Both the position numbers and the translations under genes were made by a program. Below, piece by piece: positions 1-11,100 of a DNA stretch of 64,000 bases (its first letter is position 1; every line of letters starts with the position of its first letter). This stretch comes from Hedera helix (lineage: Eukaryota; Streptophyta; Magnoliopsida; Apiales; Araliaceae). A model generated the notes under the pieces. That model ran no database searches. It worked only from the letters and a program-made list of their open reading frames with translations, and was not told where the DNA came from. The DNA is taken from positions 1,225,001 to 1,289,000 of the forward strand of contig OX359266.1 in the NCBI GenBank assembly GCA_947179155.2, read 5' to 3'.

Positions 1-248
1 AGTTTTAGGAATAGTTTGTTATTATTATTATATTTCGTAAATCATTATCCATTTTGTATTACTAAGATAGTTGTGATGTATTTTTTTTTAACGTTGAGTC
101 CTTTGGACAGTAATAAACCCTTTTGAAATGAACAATGTATGTTTATTTATTTTCGTAGTAGTAATATATATTGTTTAGTGGTGTTGGATTTGTTGGATCG
201 TGAGCACTGAATACGAGGTTGAGATAACTCGGATTTGGGAGCATTACA
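1..248 (+). mobile_element. Diverged LTR terminal fragment (Gypsy-type), head-to-head with the LTR at 729
   Basis: Read on the plus strand, about 115-248 resembles the reverse complement of the first 150 bases of the LTR at 729. Shared stretches include GAAATGAACAATGTAT and CGTGAGCAC, followed by a matching end (GGGAGCATTACA here, GGGGGCGTCACA there). It is therefore the terminal part of a related but older LTR in the opposite orientation. What follows 248 does not look like the Met-tRNA primer site of the other elements, so no internal region can be assigned. The left side runs out of the window. Confidence 0.6.
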
Positions 249-376
249 TGGGGGGACATCCTTGAGCCATGAGTGAAAACCAATAAAAAATAGTGTGAAT
301 TAAGGGGTTGTCGTCTTGATGAACATGGGAGAAGTGAAAATTCTAAAAAGGAGGCAAGAGGAAAGATAGGTAGTGA

Positions 377-532
377 TTATATGTCATCTCTCTGATCTGT
401 CTCCTCGGGCTCACTGTCAGAAAGAGGTGCCATTGCAGTATTTGATGCCGCTGCAATTGGTTCCTCTAATTCCACATGTTCCACTTGTGGCTCTTCTTCA
501 TGAATCTGGCTAGACCCACCTCTCTCTGACAT
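377..532 (-). pseudogene. Stub of a Gypsy gag-like reading frame
   Basis: A 51-codon frame on the minus strand begins MSERGGSSQIHEEEPQ and is rich in Glu and Ser. It starts about 180 bases inside the primer-binding site at 714-725. The intact neighbour shows almost the same spacing between its primer site (12965) and gag start (12778). The frame stops at 377-379 and no capsid, protease or polymerase sequence follows before the window ends. I read it as the start of gag of the element whose LTR is at 729-4409, broken or continuing outside the window. Confidence 0.45.
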
Positions 533-713
533 CCTACAATATAAATAACTTGATTAGTCCTTTGTAACAATATTTTATTTGCACATAATCACATATGTTC
601 GTAAGTTTTAGTATTTGATGAATTTCTATAATTCACTTATTATAACTCGAAATGAATTTCACTGTGGTCATATTCCTAAGGTTCTTCCCCCACCTAAGGT
701 TTATAACCTATCA

Positions 714-725
714 GCTCTGATACCA
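714..725 (-). other. Primer-binding site (initiator Met-tRNA type)
   Basis: The plus strand reads GCTCTGATACCA, the reverse complement of TGGTATCAGAGC, the usual initiator-Met-tRNA primer site of plant LTR retrotransposons. It sits three bases from the LTR end at 729, which fixes the orientation (minus) and that LTR border. Confidence 0.85.
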
Positions 726-2276
726 ACATGTGACGCCCCCAAATTCGGGTTCTCTAAACCTCGGGTCCGGTGCTCACGGTACAACATCCAACACACAACT
801 ATCTACCTATTTAATCAAAAATACAATATTAAATACATTGTTCATTTCAACAAAACATAACATCCCAGGTTAACTAACTTTTATTACAAAACGTGACATC
901 ATAATAGAATGTCTTAACAACATAATTTAAATTAAACGGAGCAATAAAACAGTTACTTCTTTGCTTTCCCTTTTCCCTTGTACTCGGGCTTAGCTGAAAG
1001 TTTTAGTTTTAAACAAGTGTGAGCAACAAATGGCTCAACAAGTATATACAATGATTTATAGCATTATAATCAGGAATAACGATATTGTTTCTGATTATCT
1101 TAACAACTGAACCTCAAATTAAGGATAAAAGATGCATATGCATTTACTTTATAAATTAAGATTTAAGAATTTGAATGCTGATGGTCAAGTGACCTTGAAC
1201 TTCGTTAAGATTATTGAAATTATGTAAATGATGACAATAAACAATAGTCATAAGACCAATATCGTTAAGACTATTAATAATCTTTATAGCAATTGATATT
1301 AACCAAAGATGTGTACTTTGGGGGATCAACCAATTATACGGATACATTGTGCACAATATAAAATATCTAGCGACGTAACCATGCCATATAAGAATTATAT
1401 CCAAAATTATAGTTTTAAGCCCCTACTACGAGGGTTGTTCATTTCAGCTTTAACAGATACCGCACCAGTACAATATGGTTTAGTTTAGCATTAAGAATTA
1501 TAAAATTCAAATTATCACGACACTATTGATCTAGCAGAACAATGGCTTAGACTCACATCTTAAAATCGTTCATGTATAGAGAACTTTAAAACTTAACGCC
1601 AGTTCAACAATTGAACGTCACTTAAAATGCACGTAAGTGCGATCATGACATATAGATATTTGAAATCAAAATATTTGCATGGAATAATAAAGTGTCCATA
1701 AGTAAAGAAAAATTGCCTCGGTTGTCGTTTATGCTTAACGTTAACACTCCGTTACGTCTATTGTGTATATAGTTAACAATGTCGACCCATTAATTAGTTT
1801 AGGTCATAAACGTCAATCTGATCATTTATCTTAGATACACGTTAGTTCTAACGCGTTAGTTCAATTCACACTTAGCACATAATCTTACTATCAAGCATAC
1901 CTATATTGGTTACAACTTATATAACCATAGTATTTAATGTCTACTCATATATAAATCGTCTATCTTAAACACATAGTGCGTGACCATTTATCAAACATGT
2001 TCATGCTCATTGACTCATATTGTTAAAAATCATTCTCATATAAGCTTACACATACCACTTATCACATTGGTAAATTTCTTTGATACGTAGTTCATGACTT
2101 AGAATTAAGTCTTCAAAACACCTACTAATTTGGTTCATTTTCATACATCTAGCCAGCTTAGGTTTATATTACATGTTATACTATTCATGTAGGTCAACTA
2201 GATCACATATATGCATACATGATGACCACATAACAAAAACGTGAAAAATCCCACAACCTGAAAACATCAGGGTTGA

Positions 2277-2465
2277 GTGCAGCTGCGCTGGACTCAAGCG
2301 CAGATGCGCTGGGTTCATCGTAGATGTGTTCCCCTGCTACACAGGTGCGCTCCAATTGAAAAATTCAACAGAAGGTTTGGGCGCAACTGCGCTCTAGTTA
2401 GAAATTTCAACAGAGGGCTCGGGCGCAGCTGCGCTCAGCATGACCGCAAGTGCGCTCAGCCCAGA
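2277..2465. repeat. GCGCA/TGCGCT-rich repeat patch inside the LTR
   Basis: Variants of GCGCAGCTGCGCT, each followed by AAATTCAACAGA-like sequence, recur about five times over 190 bases. The patch is GC-rich in an otherwise AT-rich LTR. It forms the open frame at 2277-2471, which I do not regard as a gene. Confidence 0.6.
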
Positions 2466-4274
2466 TGTTGAAATTCTACAGATTTTTCAGACTTTTTGAT
2501 ATTTTAAAGCATACAATCAACATTTAGATCTTTATACACTTTATGCAAATCTTTCTTTCCTTGACTTCTAGCATGCATTTCTTGACTTACTTTCACTACA
2601 AAACATGCTTGACATTATTGAGTTTTAAAAATATTTTTCATACAACATAGCACCTAACTTGAATCTTTTCCACACATCATGCTTCATTGATAATCACCTA
2701 ATAGGCATACTTAACTAATATGAAGCTTTAAAAACCATTTTGGCATTCTAAGGTCTTAACACATATATGACCACTATTTAGTTTGAAAAGCCTTTCCATA
2801 CGGTTTAAATTTATCACCATGCTTGTTTACACACTCATCTCAAATTATGAAATAACACATAACATATTTTTTGATTCATGCACATGGTGACTCGATCACG
2901 TAGCATATGTTTCACATCGTGATGAAAACATCTAGCATGCATGCTTCAATCTCATAAAACACGTATGAACATGCACGCATATACTCTATGGATTCAACAT
3001 AACACCTATAATAGATTAGGAATCATTCGTTTTGAAAACAACTCTTAAATAACAAATCTGAAAAGAACATTTCATTGAGAACTTTGATCAAACACCTAGT
3101 ATACATGTATTAATCTATAGCACATTTCATATAGACATGGACACATAAAGTACATAAACTCTAGCCATATCCATCTTTATACCTTCTATGGATCCATTAT
3201 GATCCACAAATCACAACCAGCTCCTACAACACAAGTATGACTAATAAATAACCTTATGCACTAAATTGTGAGTATATTAATCTAAAGATTTAAGATAGAA
3301 ATATTTTTAAACCTTTAAGTTAGGCTTGATGGTTGGAGTGCTACTTTTGGTTGCCTTGAATTAGAGAGGGCTAGAATACCTATTGCTAAAGCTCTTCTTT
3401 CTTCTTTTCCCAGCTGGATTCCCCCCCTCTCTTTATTATACTCTCCTTAGATAGATAACAGTACAAAGGTTGTGAGAAAAATGGTTGATTAATACACAGA
3501 GCTGGGCACACTTCTCCTTCTATCAGCTATTGCAAGCTATCTATGGGTTCTATCTCAGCTGTATACTCACTCATCACAGCTGCAGCCTTGAGCAACTAAA
3601 TTGCTCTGCCCCTATTATTATTGGTTGTCGAAAACAGGGACATTGGGTAGCAAAATGCTCAAGTTCAGCTGCACCAATCATGACCTTCACGTGTAATAGT
3701 ATGATGGAGTATTTCACCTGGTTTAGTCCCAAAATGAGTGTCACAGCTGAGCACTCTTACGTTTAATTAAAATAGGTAATTTGGGCTGCTGAATTCTCCT
3801 AACATTTGGGGTCAATGATTGGGCCTCTTTTGCACCAAGCCAATGAGACTTATTAATAATTGAAAATGGGTTACTCTACATCAAGTTGAGCTAAGGATTT
3901 GGGCCACTCTAGATGAGGACCCATAACAATGAAATGGGCAACTCAATAACAAGGGTTGGGTTTAATTAAATTGTGGCAACAGATTAACTAACTCAGCAAT
4001 TACTAACTTGGGTCAAGTTAATTATTGGATATTTCGCCAACATCTTAATTAATCAATTTAATTTATTAATTAGTATCATAAAACACCCAAATCGAGTTTA
4101 ATATTTAAGTTGGTTAATTAAATCATAACCCATGTAATTAAATAATTTAAATTACATGGTCACTTTTTGTTCCCTAATTAAATCAATTAATTTAATTCAT
4201 TGGGTACAAATTAACGTAACGCATTAATTGCAATCATCACATAACGTTCTTAATTTAAACCCATGTATGTATAT

Positions 4275-4281
4275 ACACACA

Positions 4282-4316
<35 letters not shown>

Positions 4317-4331
4317 CACACACACACACCA
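4275..4331. repeat. AC microsatellite
   Basis: Nearly pure CA/AC dinucleotide run with a few interruptions, inside the long LTR. Confidence 0.9.
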
Positions 4332-4409
4332 CATAATTGCACAAAATAAGTTTGCATAATTTTATTCCCCAAAAAAATAAAAATTACAGCTAATTTCTTG
4401 GTCATTACA

Positions 4410-4900
4410 TTCAAAAAAGCGCTTTAAGTCCGAAAATTATAAAGGGTAAGACACGATTGACACGATTAGTAAGAAGCTTAGAGATAAGCTTGTAGAGAAC
4501 AAAACAAAGGCTGATTGGGCGAAATTGTGAAATTTTGGTAGGGTTGGAGACCTTCGAAATCAACACAACTTTAGTGCCATAAATATCAGCTAGGCTAGAA
4601 TTGTTGACAATATGCCAAAACTTTTAGCGGAATAATGTCGACAGCCCATCAGGCCCTGTTGCCTTTAAAAGAGGCATTTGATCTAGCACTGCTTTAACTT
4701 CCTCAACAACAAAATGCTTGTTTAACATGGTTAATAAATGTGCAGGAATTGAGACATCCCAATCATTAAATAAATCATCAAAACCAAAAGGCATAGAAGA
4801 AGTAAAAAAAATTTGAAAAAAAGAATTGATTACCCTTTCAATTTTAGCATCATTCTCTCGCCAGAAACCGTGTTCATCCTTAATACCATAAATATGATTT
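4410..4900 (-). pseudogene. LINE (L1-type) reverse transcriptase fragment
   Basis: On the minus strand from about 4900 down, one frame reads plant L1 reverse-transcriptase sequence: GIKDEHGFW, then VEEVKAVLDQMPLLKATGPD (the K-A-x-G-P-D signature), KFWHIVNN, and QFRPISLCFVLYKLISKLL. One in-frame stop follows LSTLFR, just before KFW. The fragment covers the N-terminal fingers part of the RT only and ends at the LTR border at 4409, where the LTR element appears to have inserted. Endonuclease, catalytic YxDD and 3' end are absent, so it is an old dead copy. Confidence 0.85.
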
Positions 4901-5830
4901 CTTTATTTTCGTTATGTTGCTTTAAAGTGAAACTGTTTAGTGTTGTGATAAGTGAGTTTTATACATGTTATTAACTATCTTTTAATTTGATAATTTTTGA
5001 GTTTTTAGGTGCTTTAAATTATTTTTATATTCATTTTATGTGTTTTTACTTTATTTTTTTAGGAATTGGAATAATGATTTGGTGGATGAAATCTTGGAGT
5101 TGTCGTGTTTAAATTTTTAACTTGCCTTTGTCATATCAGTCACTTGAAGCCCAATTTTGGCCTTGATCTGGCCAAAATTTCTCAAACCCTAAAGCATAAA
5201 AGTTGTAGAGCTATTTCTCAGCTTTTCAGAATATCTCGAATCATCTTAATCGGAGTTCGTATAAAAAAGTTATGATTGTTTTACCAACAGACGTCAGACT
5301 AAAAATCGAGGTTGCACCCCTACGAAAAAATTAAGCCTATAAAGTACGCCCCCGCCAAATATTGCAGAGAGGTATAAGCTCTGGCGCGAGAATAATGAAA
5401 AAAAGTTACGCCTTGGCGCATGTGTCGGGCCAGACCTAGAATTGAAGCATTTTTGCATATTTTTTACTCCGAATTGAATTTCTTTGTACAAGTATGTTAA
5501 GGATTTTTTTGGGGGGACTAACATAGTTAGATAATATTAGAATAGAGAATCAAGGTTTCTATCAGATCTAAAGAATGATTCACGTAAGGATTCAGGATTG
5601 AAGGAATAATTAGAGATCGCGTTTCAAGAATAAAATCTTTTACCTCTAACTCTTTCTTTTTTTTTAATTATTGTAATTCTTAAAATGATAATATCTAATA
5701 TTATCAATGTGTTTTCTTTTTTAGTTATGGCCTAACTTTATACTAAGATTGCAATGGAACCCAATGTGTAGTTTAAATTAATTTATTTCATATTTAATTA
5801 TTGATAATTATATATGAATTGTTTATCATA
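4901..5830. other. Retrotransposon-derived spacer, not classified
   Basis: No gene is seen. Positions 5180-5480 include a stretch of the kind common in plant LTRs (TCGGAGTTCGTATAAAAAAG, then GC-richer sequence with GGCGC words). I could not find paired ends. The right limit is where similarity to the 5' LTR of the next element begins. Confidence 0.4.
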
Positions 5831-6325
5831 CCAAAGAGAACATTCACTACGTGCCATAAAAGACACCGAACAGATGTATCGCCTTTAACCTATTATATCG
5901 CCTTTAACCTATCATCTGTTCAACAAATATATCACATCTGTGCCCCCGGCCACAGATATTCACAACAGCTTGATTTTTGGATGATTAGAATGATATAAAT
6001 GATGAACAGAAGAAATAGGATAACAATAAGTATCGGAAGTTTACTTTGTACAGATTCAAATAATGTCCAAATTGTCAACATGATGTGGAGTGAAATTCAA
6101 GATCCACAGTTCAGAATAACGGTTACAATTCAATAGAAAGGTTCACGTAAATAGGAAGGTTCAGTTGAAATAATGAAGTTCAACTATTATGGAACATATA
6201 ATATTTTCAGGAATTATAGAAGCAATAGTTCCATAATAAATTTCGATTTAGGAGTATGAAAGAAAATAATATCCCTTACCGTAGCAGGTTTGATTAACAA
6301 AAGGTGAAGGAAATTAATACAAGGG

Positions 6326-6669
6326 TTATTCACCAACAGGCGGCAATCCGCTCCGTAAGGTTATTCCCACAATTTAATAGAATTTGAGTACAAAGAGTTA
6401 TTCACCAAACAGGCGGCAATCCGCTCCGTAAGGTTATTCTCAGAGATTAATAATGAATGAATACGAAAGGTTATTCACCAACAGGCGGCAATCCGCTCCG
6501 TAAGGTTATTCCCATAATTTAATAGAATTTGAGTACAAAGAGTTATTCACCAAACAGGCGGCAATCCGCTCCGTAAGGTTATTCTCAGAGATTAATAATG
6601 AATGAATACGAAAGGTTATTCACCAACAGGCGGCAATCCGCTCCGTAAGGTTATTCCCACAATTTAATA
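6326..6669. repeat. 145-bp tandem repeat in the 3' LTR (2.4 units)
   Basis: Units start at 6326, 6471 and 6616, exactly 145 bases apart; the third is partial. Each full unit contains two copies of CAGGCGGCAATCCGCTCCGT in a TTATTCACC...GGTTATT setting, so there is a finer internal repeat. The 5' LTR (14163 onward) has one full unit fewer. Confidence 0.9.
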
Positions 6670-6983
6670 CATGGAAATAAAAGGCACGTCTTATGAGTAA
6701 GGAAGAAACAATATTATTATCGAGAATCAAATAATGATAATCCCTTACCATAGTATGTTTGAATAATGGAAGATGAAAAAGATGGTATCCCTTACCGTAA
6801 CACGTGACTGGATATTGATTTAAATGAGGTTGATTAACTTGAACAGTACACGTATACTTATAGATCTTCACAAATACTCAAGATGACTTAAGCACACTTA
6901 GAGAGAACTTTCACAAGAAGTATTTAGAGAGAGAAAGAAAGAACAAGTAAGGAAGTTTATGAAAAATCCTTAAGTTAAGGCTT

Positions 6984-6993
6984 CTATTTATAG
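6984..6993 (-). promoter_or_regulatory. TATA box of the 3' LTR
   Basis: On the minus strand the sequence is CTATAAATAG, a strong plant TATA element, in the middle of the LTR as expected for the U3/R boundary. Transcription would run toward lower coordinates. Confidence 0.6.
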
Positions 6994-7080
6994 CCAAAAA
7001 TCTTATCATTCATTTAATCTAAACCATTCATTTAAAGATCACCTTTTAATCTACACCATCCATTTCAAATATTATATTAT

Positions 7081-7330
7081 CTTTAATCTACACCATTCAT
7101 TTCATATCACCTAATAATCACCTAACTTTATATTATAAACAAATCAATTTAATTATTCAACAATAATTCACACTTTAATCTACACCATTCATTTCATATC
7201 ACCTAATAATCACCTAACTTTATATTATAAACAAATCAATTCAATTATTCAACAATAATTCACACTTTAATCTACACCATTCATTTCATATCACCTAATA
7301 ATCACCTAACTTTATATTATAAACAAATAA
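7081..7330. repeat. 92-bp tandem repeat in the LTR U3 region
   Basis: Copies of CTTTAATCTACACCATTCAT begin at 7081, 7173 and 7265, spaced 92 bases. The same array is at 14774, 14866 and 14958 in the other LTR. It lies just upstream of the TATA box, so it may act as an LTR enhancer, which is inference. Confidence 0.85.
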
Positions 7331-7439
7331 CTTTATCAATTCAATTATTATGACTAATTGTTATAAATACAGTATAGTTAGCTCTTAGATATCAAGTCAA
7401 TAAATTAATGAAATACAACTGTTTAAATAACATCATAAT

Positions 7440-7990
7440 AGAGATAACAATAATGTAAAATAAAGCATACGTTACTGTGTAATGACAATTATTGATTCAA
7501 TAATGTGAATTACTGTGCATATGTTACTGTGACAATTATTAGGTTCAATAATTTTAAAAACAGTGCAACAACAATTATTGACTCAATGATATAAAATACA
7601 GTGTAATGACAATTATTAAATCAATAATGCAAAATACTGTGTAACAACAATTATTGAATTGATAATATAAAATATTATGCAGTGACAATTATCGATGAAA
7701 TGATGCGCAACAGTTACGGTGTCAATTATCAGACCAATAATATGAGACACTATGCAATACCGTGTGTTACTGTAGAGTACCGTGTGCTACAGAAAATACC
7801 ATAAACTACCGTATACTACTATTCTTTTATCACCGGTATTTTAACAGTTCTGTTGACTATTTTTATTTAAAAAGGTTACTTCTGTCGTTTTCTATATCCG
7901 ACAAATATTCCGTTGTGGGGTCCACCAATAATTTATTATTTCGGCGCCGTCGTACGGCACGAATATTCCCCGACCAAACGAATATTCCCC
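7440..7990. repeat. Degenerate short repeats at the outer U3 end
   Basis: Roughly six variants of ACAATTATTGA...CAATAAT separated by TACTGTG words occur at 7440-7760. At 7960-8020 a ~20-base unit with CGAATATTCCCCGAC recurs. Both blocks are also in the 5' LTR (15133-15705). Confidence 0.6.
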
Positions 7991-8132
7991 GACAAAGCGA
8001 ATATTGTCCGACAAAATAAAATTTGCACATAACATCCTTAACTTTTAATTTTGTTAATTTAACCACTTACTGTTTCAAAAAAATATATATATGAAGAAAA
8101 ATTAAATTTTGTATTTCATAAAATTCGGGGTC

Positions 8133-11100
8133 TTACAACCTCCCCTCCTTATGAAATTTCGTCCCCGAAATTGACGTACCTGACATATCGAAGAGGTAAG
8201 GATACTCAGATTTCATCTCAGATTCTAGCTCCCAGGTCATTTCCTCAGTATCTTGGTTCCTCCATAAAACCTTAACTTGAGGTATAACCTTTGAGCGTAG
8301 GATCTGCTCCTTCTTATCCAGGATCTTAACAGGTACCTCCTCGTATGTTAAATCTTCTGCTATAACGTCTGGTTCTAACTCAATGACGTGGTTTGGGTCC
8401 TTCACATATTTACGTAACATAGATATGTGAAAAACGTTATGGATGCGAGACATACTTGGTGGTAGGGCTAGTCTGTAGGCTACGGTTCCTATTCGATCGA
8501 GGATTTCAAATGGGCCAATAAATCGAGGGTTGAGCTTTCCTCTTTTTCCGAATCTCGTAACCCCTTTCCATGGAGAAACACGTAAGAATACATGATCTCC
8601 GACGTTGAAACTTTCGTCTCTCCGATGAAGATCAGCATAACTCTTTTGTCGTTCTTGTGCGGTCTGTATTCGTTGTCGGATTATTTGGATCTTTTCGGTC
8701 GTCAAGCGTACCAACTCGGGTCCCAACAATTTTGCTTCTCCTACCTCATTCCAACATATTGGAGAGCGACACTTCCTTCCATACAAAGCCTCGAATGGAG
8801 CCATGCCTATGCTTGCTTGGTAACTGTTGTTGTAAGAAAATTCCACCAATGGCAAATACTTATCCCAACTTCCTTTGAAGTCTAATACACAAAGTCTCAA
8901 AAGATCTTCGAGGGTCTGGATCGTCCTTTCCGATTGTCCGTCCGTTTGAGGATGGTATGCAGAACTAAAACGTAGTTCAGTGCCCATAGCTTTTGTAGAC
9001 TGATCCAAAAGCGTGAAGTGAATCTAGGATCTCGATCAGAAACTATGGAAACTGGCATGCCATGCAATCTCACGATCTCATTTATGTACATACCGGCAAG
9101 ACGTTCAAGTGAAAAGTTTTCTCGTATAGGCAAGAAATGAGCAGATTTGGTCAATCTATCTACGATCACCCAAATTGCATCTAAGCCTTGAGAAACTTTT
9201 GGAAGACCCGTCACGAAGTCCATATTGATGTGTTCCCACTTCCATTCGGGAACTTCAAGTGATTGTAATGGACCTTTAGGAACTTGATGCTCTGCCTTGA
9301 CACGTTGACAAGTTAGGCACCTTGAGATAAACTCTGCAATCTCTCTTTTCATATTGTTCCACCAAAATGTATGTCGAAGATCTCGATACATCTTGGTACC
9401 TCCTGGGTGGATTGCAAACGGCGTGTTGTGTGCCTCCATCATGATTTTATGCTTTAATTCAGGATCGTTAGGAACACAGAGTCGAGAGTTGACTCGAAGT
9501 ATTCCTTTCTCGTCGATTCTTGCTTCGGGAATGGCACCTTCTTGTACTTTCTTTATCATGTTTATCAGTTCCGGATCGGTAGCTTGAGCAACTTTAATTT
9601 TATCGATTAAAGTTGGTTCTACTCGCACGTGAGCAATCTTCGAGCGGGTCCCTGGTGTCTTTAGCTCTATCTCCATCTTTTGCAAGTCGTACAAAATACA
9701 CTTTTGTGTTGTCAGCAGTGCACTTGTACTTGCATAAGATTTTCTGCTCAAAGCGTCAGCTACAACGTTCGCCTTTCCCGGGTGATACTGGATTGTGTGG
9801 TCATAATCCTTTAACAGCTCAAGCCAACGTCGTTGTCGCATGTTGAGTTCCTTCTGGGTGAAGAAATACTTGAGACTTTTATGATCCGTATAGATATCCA
9901 CTTTTTCTCCGTACAAGTAGTGTCTCCAGATCTTCAACGCGAAAACGACTGCTGCCAACTCTAGATCATGAGTAGGATAATTTTTCTCATAATCTTTGAG
10001 TTGTCGAGAGGCGTAGGCTATAACCTTTCCATGTTGCATAAGGACACAGCCTAGACCTTTGCCAGAAGCATCGCTGTAGATAACAAATTCTCCTGATCCT
10101 GATGGTATGGTCAGAACAGGAGCTGAAACCAGTCTCTTCTTGAGTTCTTGGAAACTTTTCTCGCATTCCTCGCTCCATATGAATTTTGTGCTTTTCCGAG
10201 TAAGCTGCGTTAATGGAGTGGCGATTCGAGAAAATCCTTCTACGAATCTCCGATAATAACCAGCTAGACCCAGAAAACTTCGGACTTCGGTTACTGTTTT
10301 GGGTTGTTCCCAATTTAGTACCGTTTCAATCTTCGCAGGATCGACTGATATTCCTTGACTAGAAATCACATGCCCAAGAAACGCGACCTCCTCAAGCCAG
10401 AACTCACATTTCTTCAACTTGGCATATAATTTGTTTTCATGGAGCTTTTGTAGTATCAATCTCAGGTGTTGTTCATGATCCTCGCGACTCTTGGAGTATA
10501 TGAGGATGTCATCAATAAAGACAACCACAAAATGATCCAAATGTTCCTTGAATATCCGGTTCATCATGTCCATGAAAGCTGCAGGAGCATTAGTTAGTCC
10601 AAAAGGCATGACTAAGAACTCATAATGCCCATAACGAGTTCTGAAAGCAGTCTTTGGAATGTCCTCAGCTTTAACCTTTAACTGATGATATCCAGAACGG
10701 AGATCAATCTTTGAGAAATGTTGAGCGCCTTGCAATTGATCAAACATGTCATCAATCCGAGGTAACGGGTACCTGTTCTTGATGGTGACATGGTTCAATT
10801 CTCGGTAGTCAATGCACAATCTCATACTCCCGTCTTTCTTCTTCACAAATAGAACAGGAGCACCCCAAGGTGATGCACTCGGACGAATGAAACCGGTATC
10901 CAACAATTCCTGTAGTTGGACTTTTAACTCTTGAAGTTCAATGGGAGCCATTCGGTAGGGAGCTTTGGAAATGGGCTTGGTACCGGGTTCAAGATCAATA
11001 TAAAAATCAATTTCACGGTTTGGGGGTAAGCCAGGAAGTTCTTCAGGAAAAACGTCAGGAAACTCATTCACAATGGGAATATCATTTAAGTTTGACGTAT

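Larger units (their letters stand above)
729..4409 (-). mobile_element. Long LTR of a Gypsy-type retrotransposon (5' LTR, minus strand)
   Basis: The plus strand starts TGTGACGCCCCC next to a primer-binding site and ends GGTCATTACA at 4409, so on the minus strand the LTR runs TGTAATGACC...GCGTCACA with TG/CA ends. At about 3.68 kb it is long, as in Tekay/Del-like and other large Gypsy groups. It encodes nothing convincing. It contains a GC-rich repetitive patch (2277-2465) and an AC microsatellite (4275-4331). Immediately beyond 4409 lies LINE coding sequence, so the element inserted into a LINE copy. The partner LTR is outside the window or lost. Confidence 0.7.
5831..8137 (-). repeat. 3' LTR of the chromovirus, distal end missing
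   Basis: The segment matches 13669-15830 of the other LTR and ends GGGGTCTTACA at 8137, next to the polypurine tract. Its low-coordinate edge begins at CCAAAGAGAACATTCAC, whereas the other LTR continues about 690 bases further to its TG end at 12979. The missing part is the R/U5 side. It is 145 bases longer than the matching part of the other LTR because it carries one extra repeat unit. Confidence 0.9.

Noticed and set aside
5294..5524. 76-codon minus-strand frame
   Set aside because: The region looks like LTR-derived repeat sequence, and no protein signature is present.
6326..6669. Spaced repeats that could suggest a CRISPR array
   Set aside because: The units are long tandem repeats inside an LTR in a plant genome, with no spacer structure.
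8592..8885. Plus-strand open frames inside the Gypsy element (also at 9354, 9613, 11882, 12129)
   Set aside because: They are antisense shadows of the gag-pol frame; no domain is visible.
9987..10313. 108-codon minus-strand frame within pol
   Set aside because: It is an out-of-frame shadow of the RT/RNase H coding sequence.
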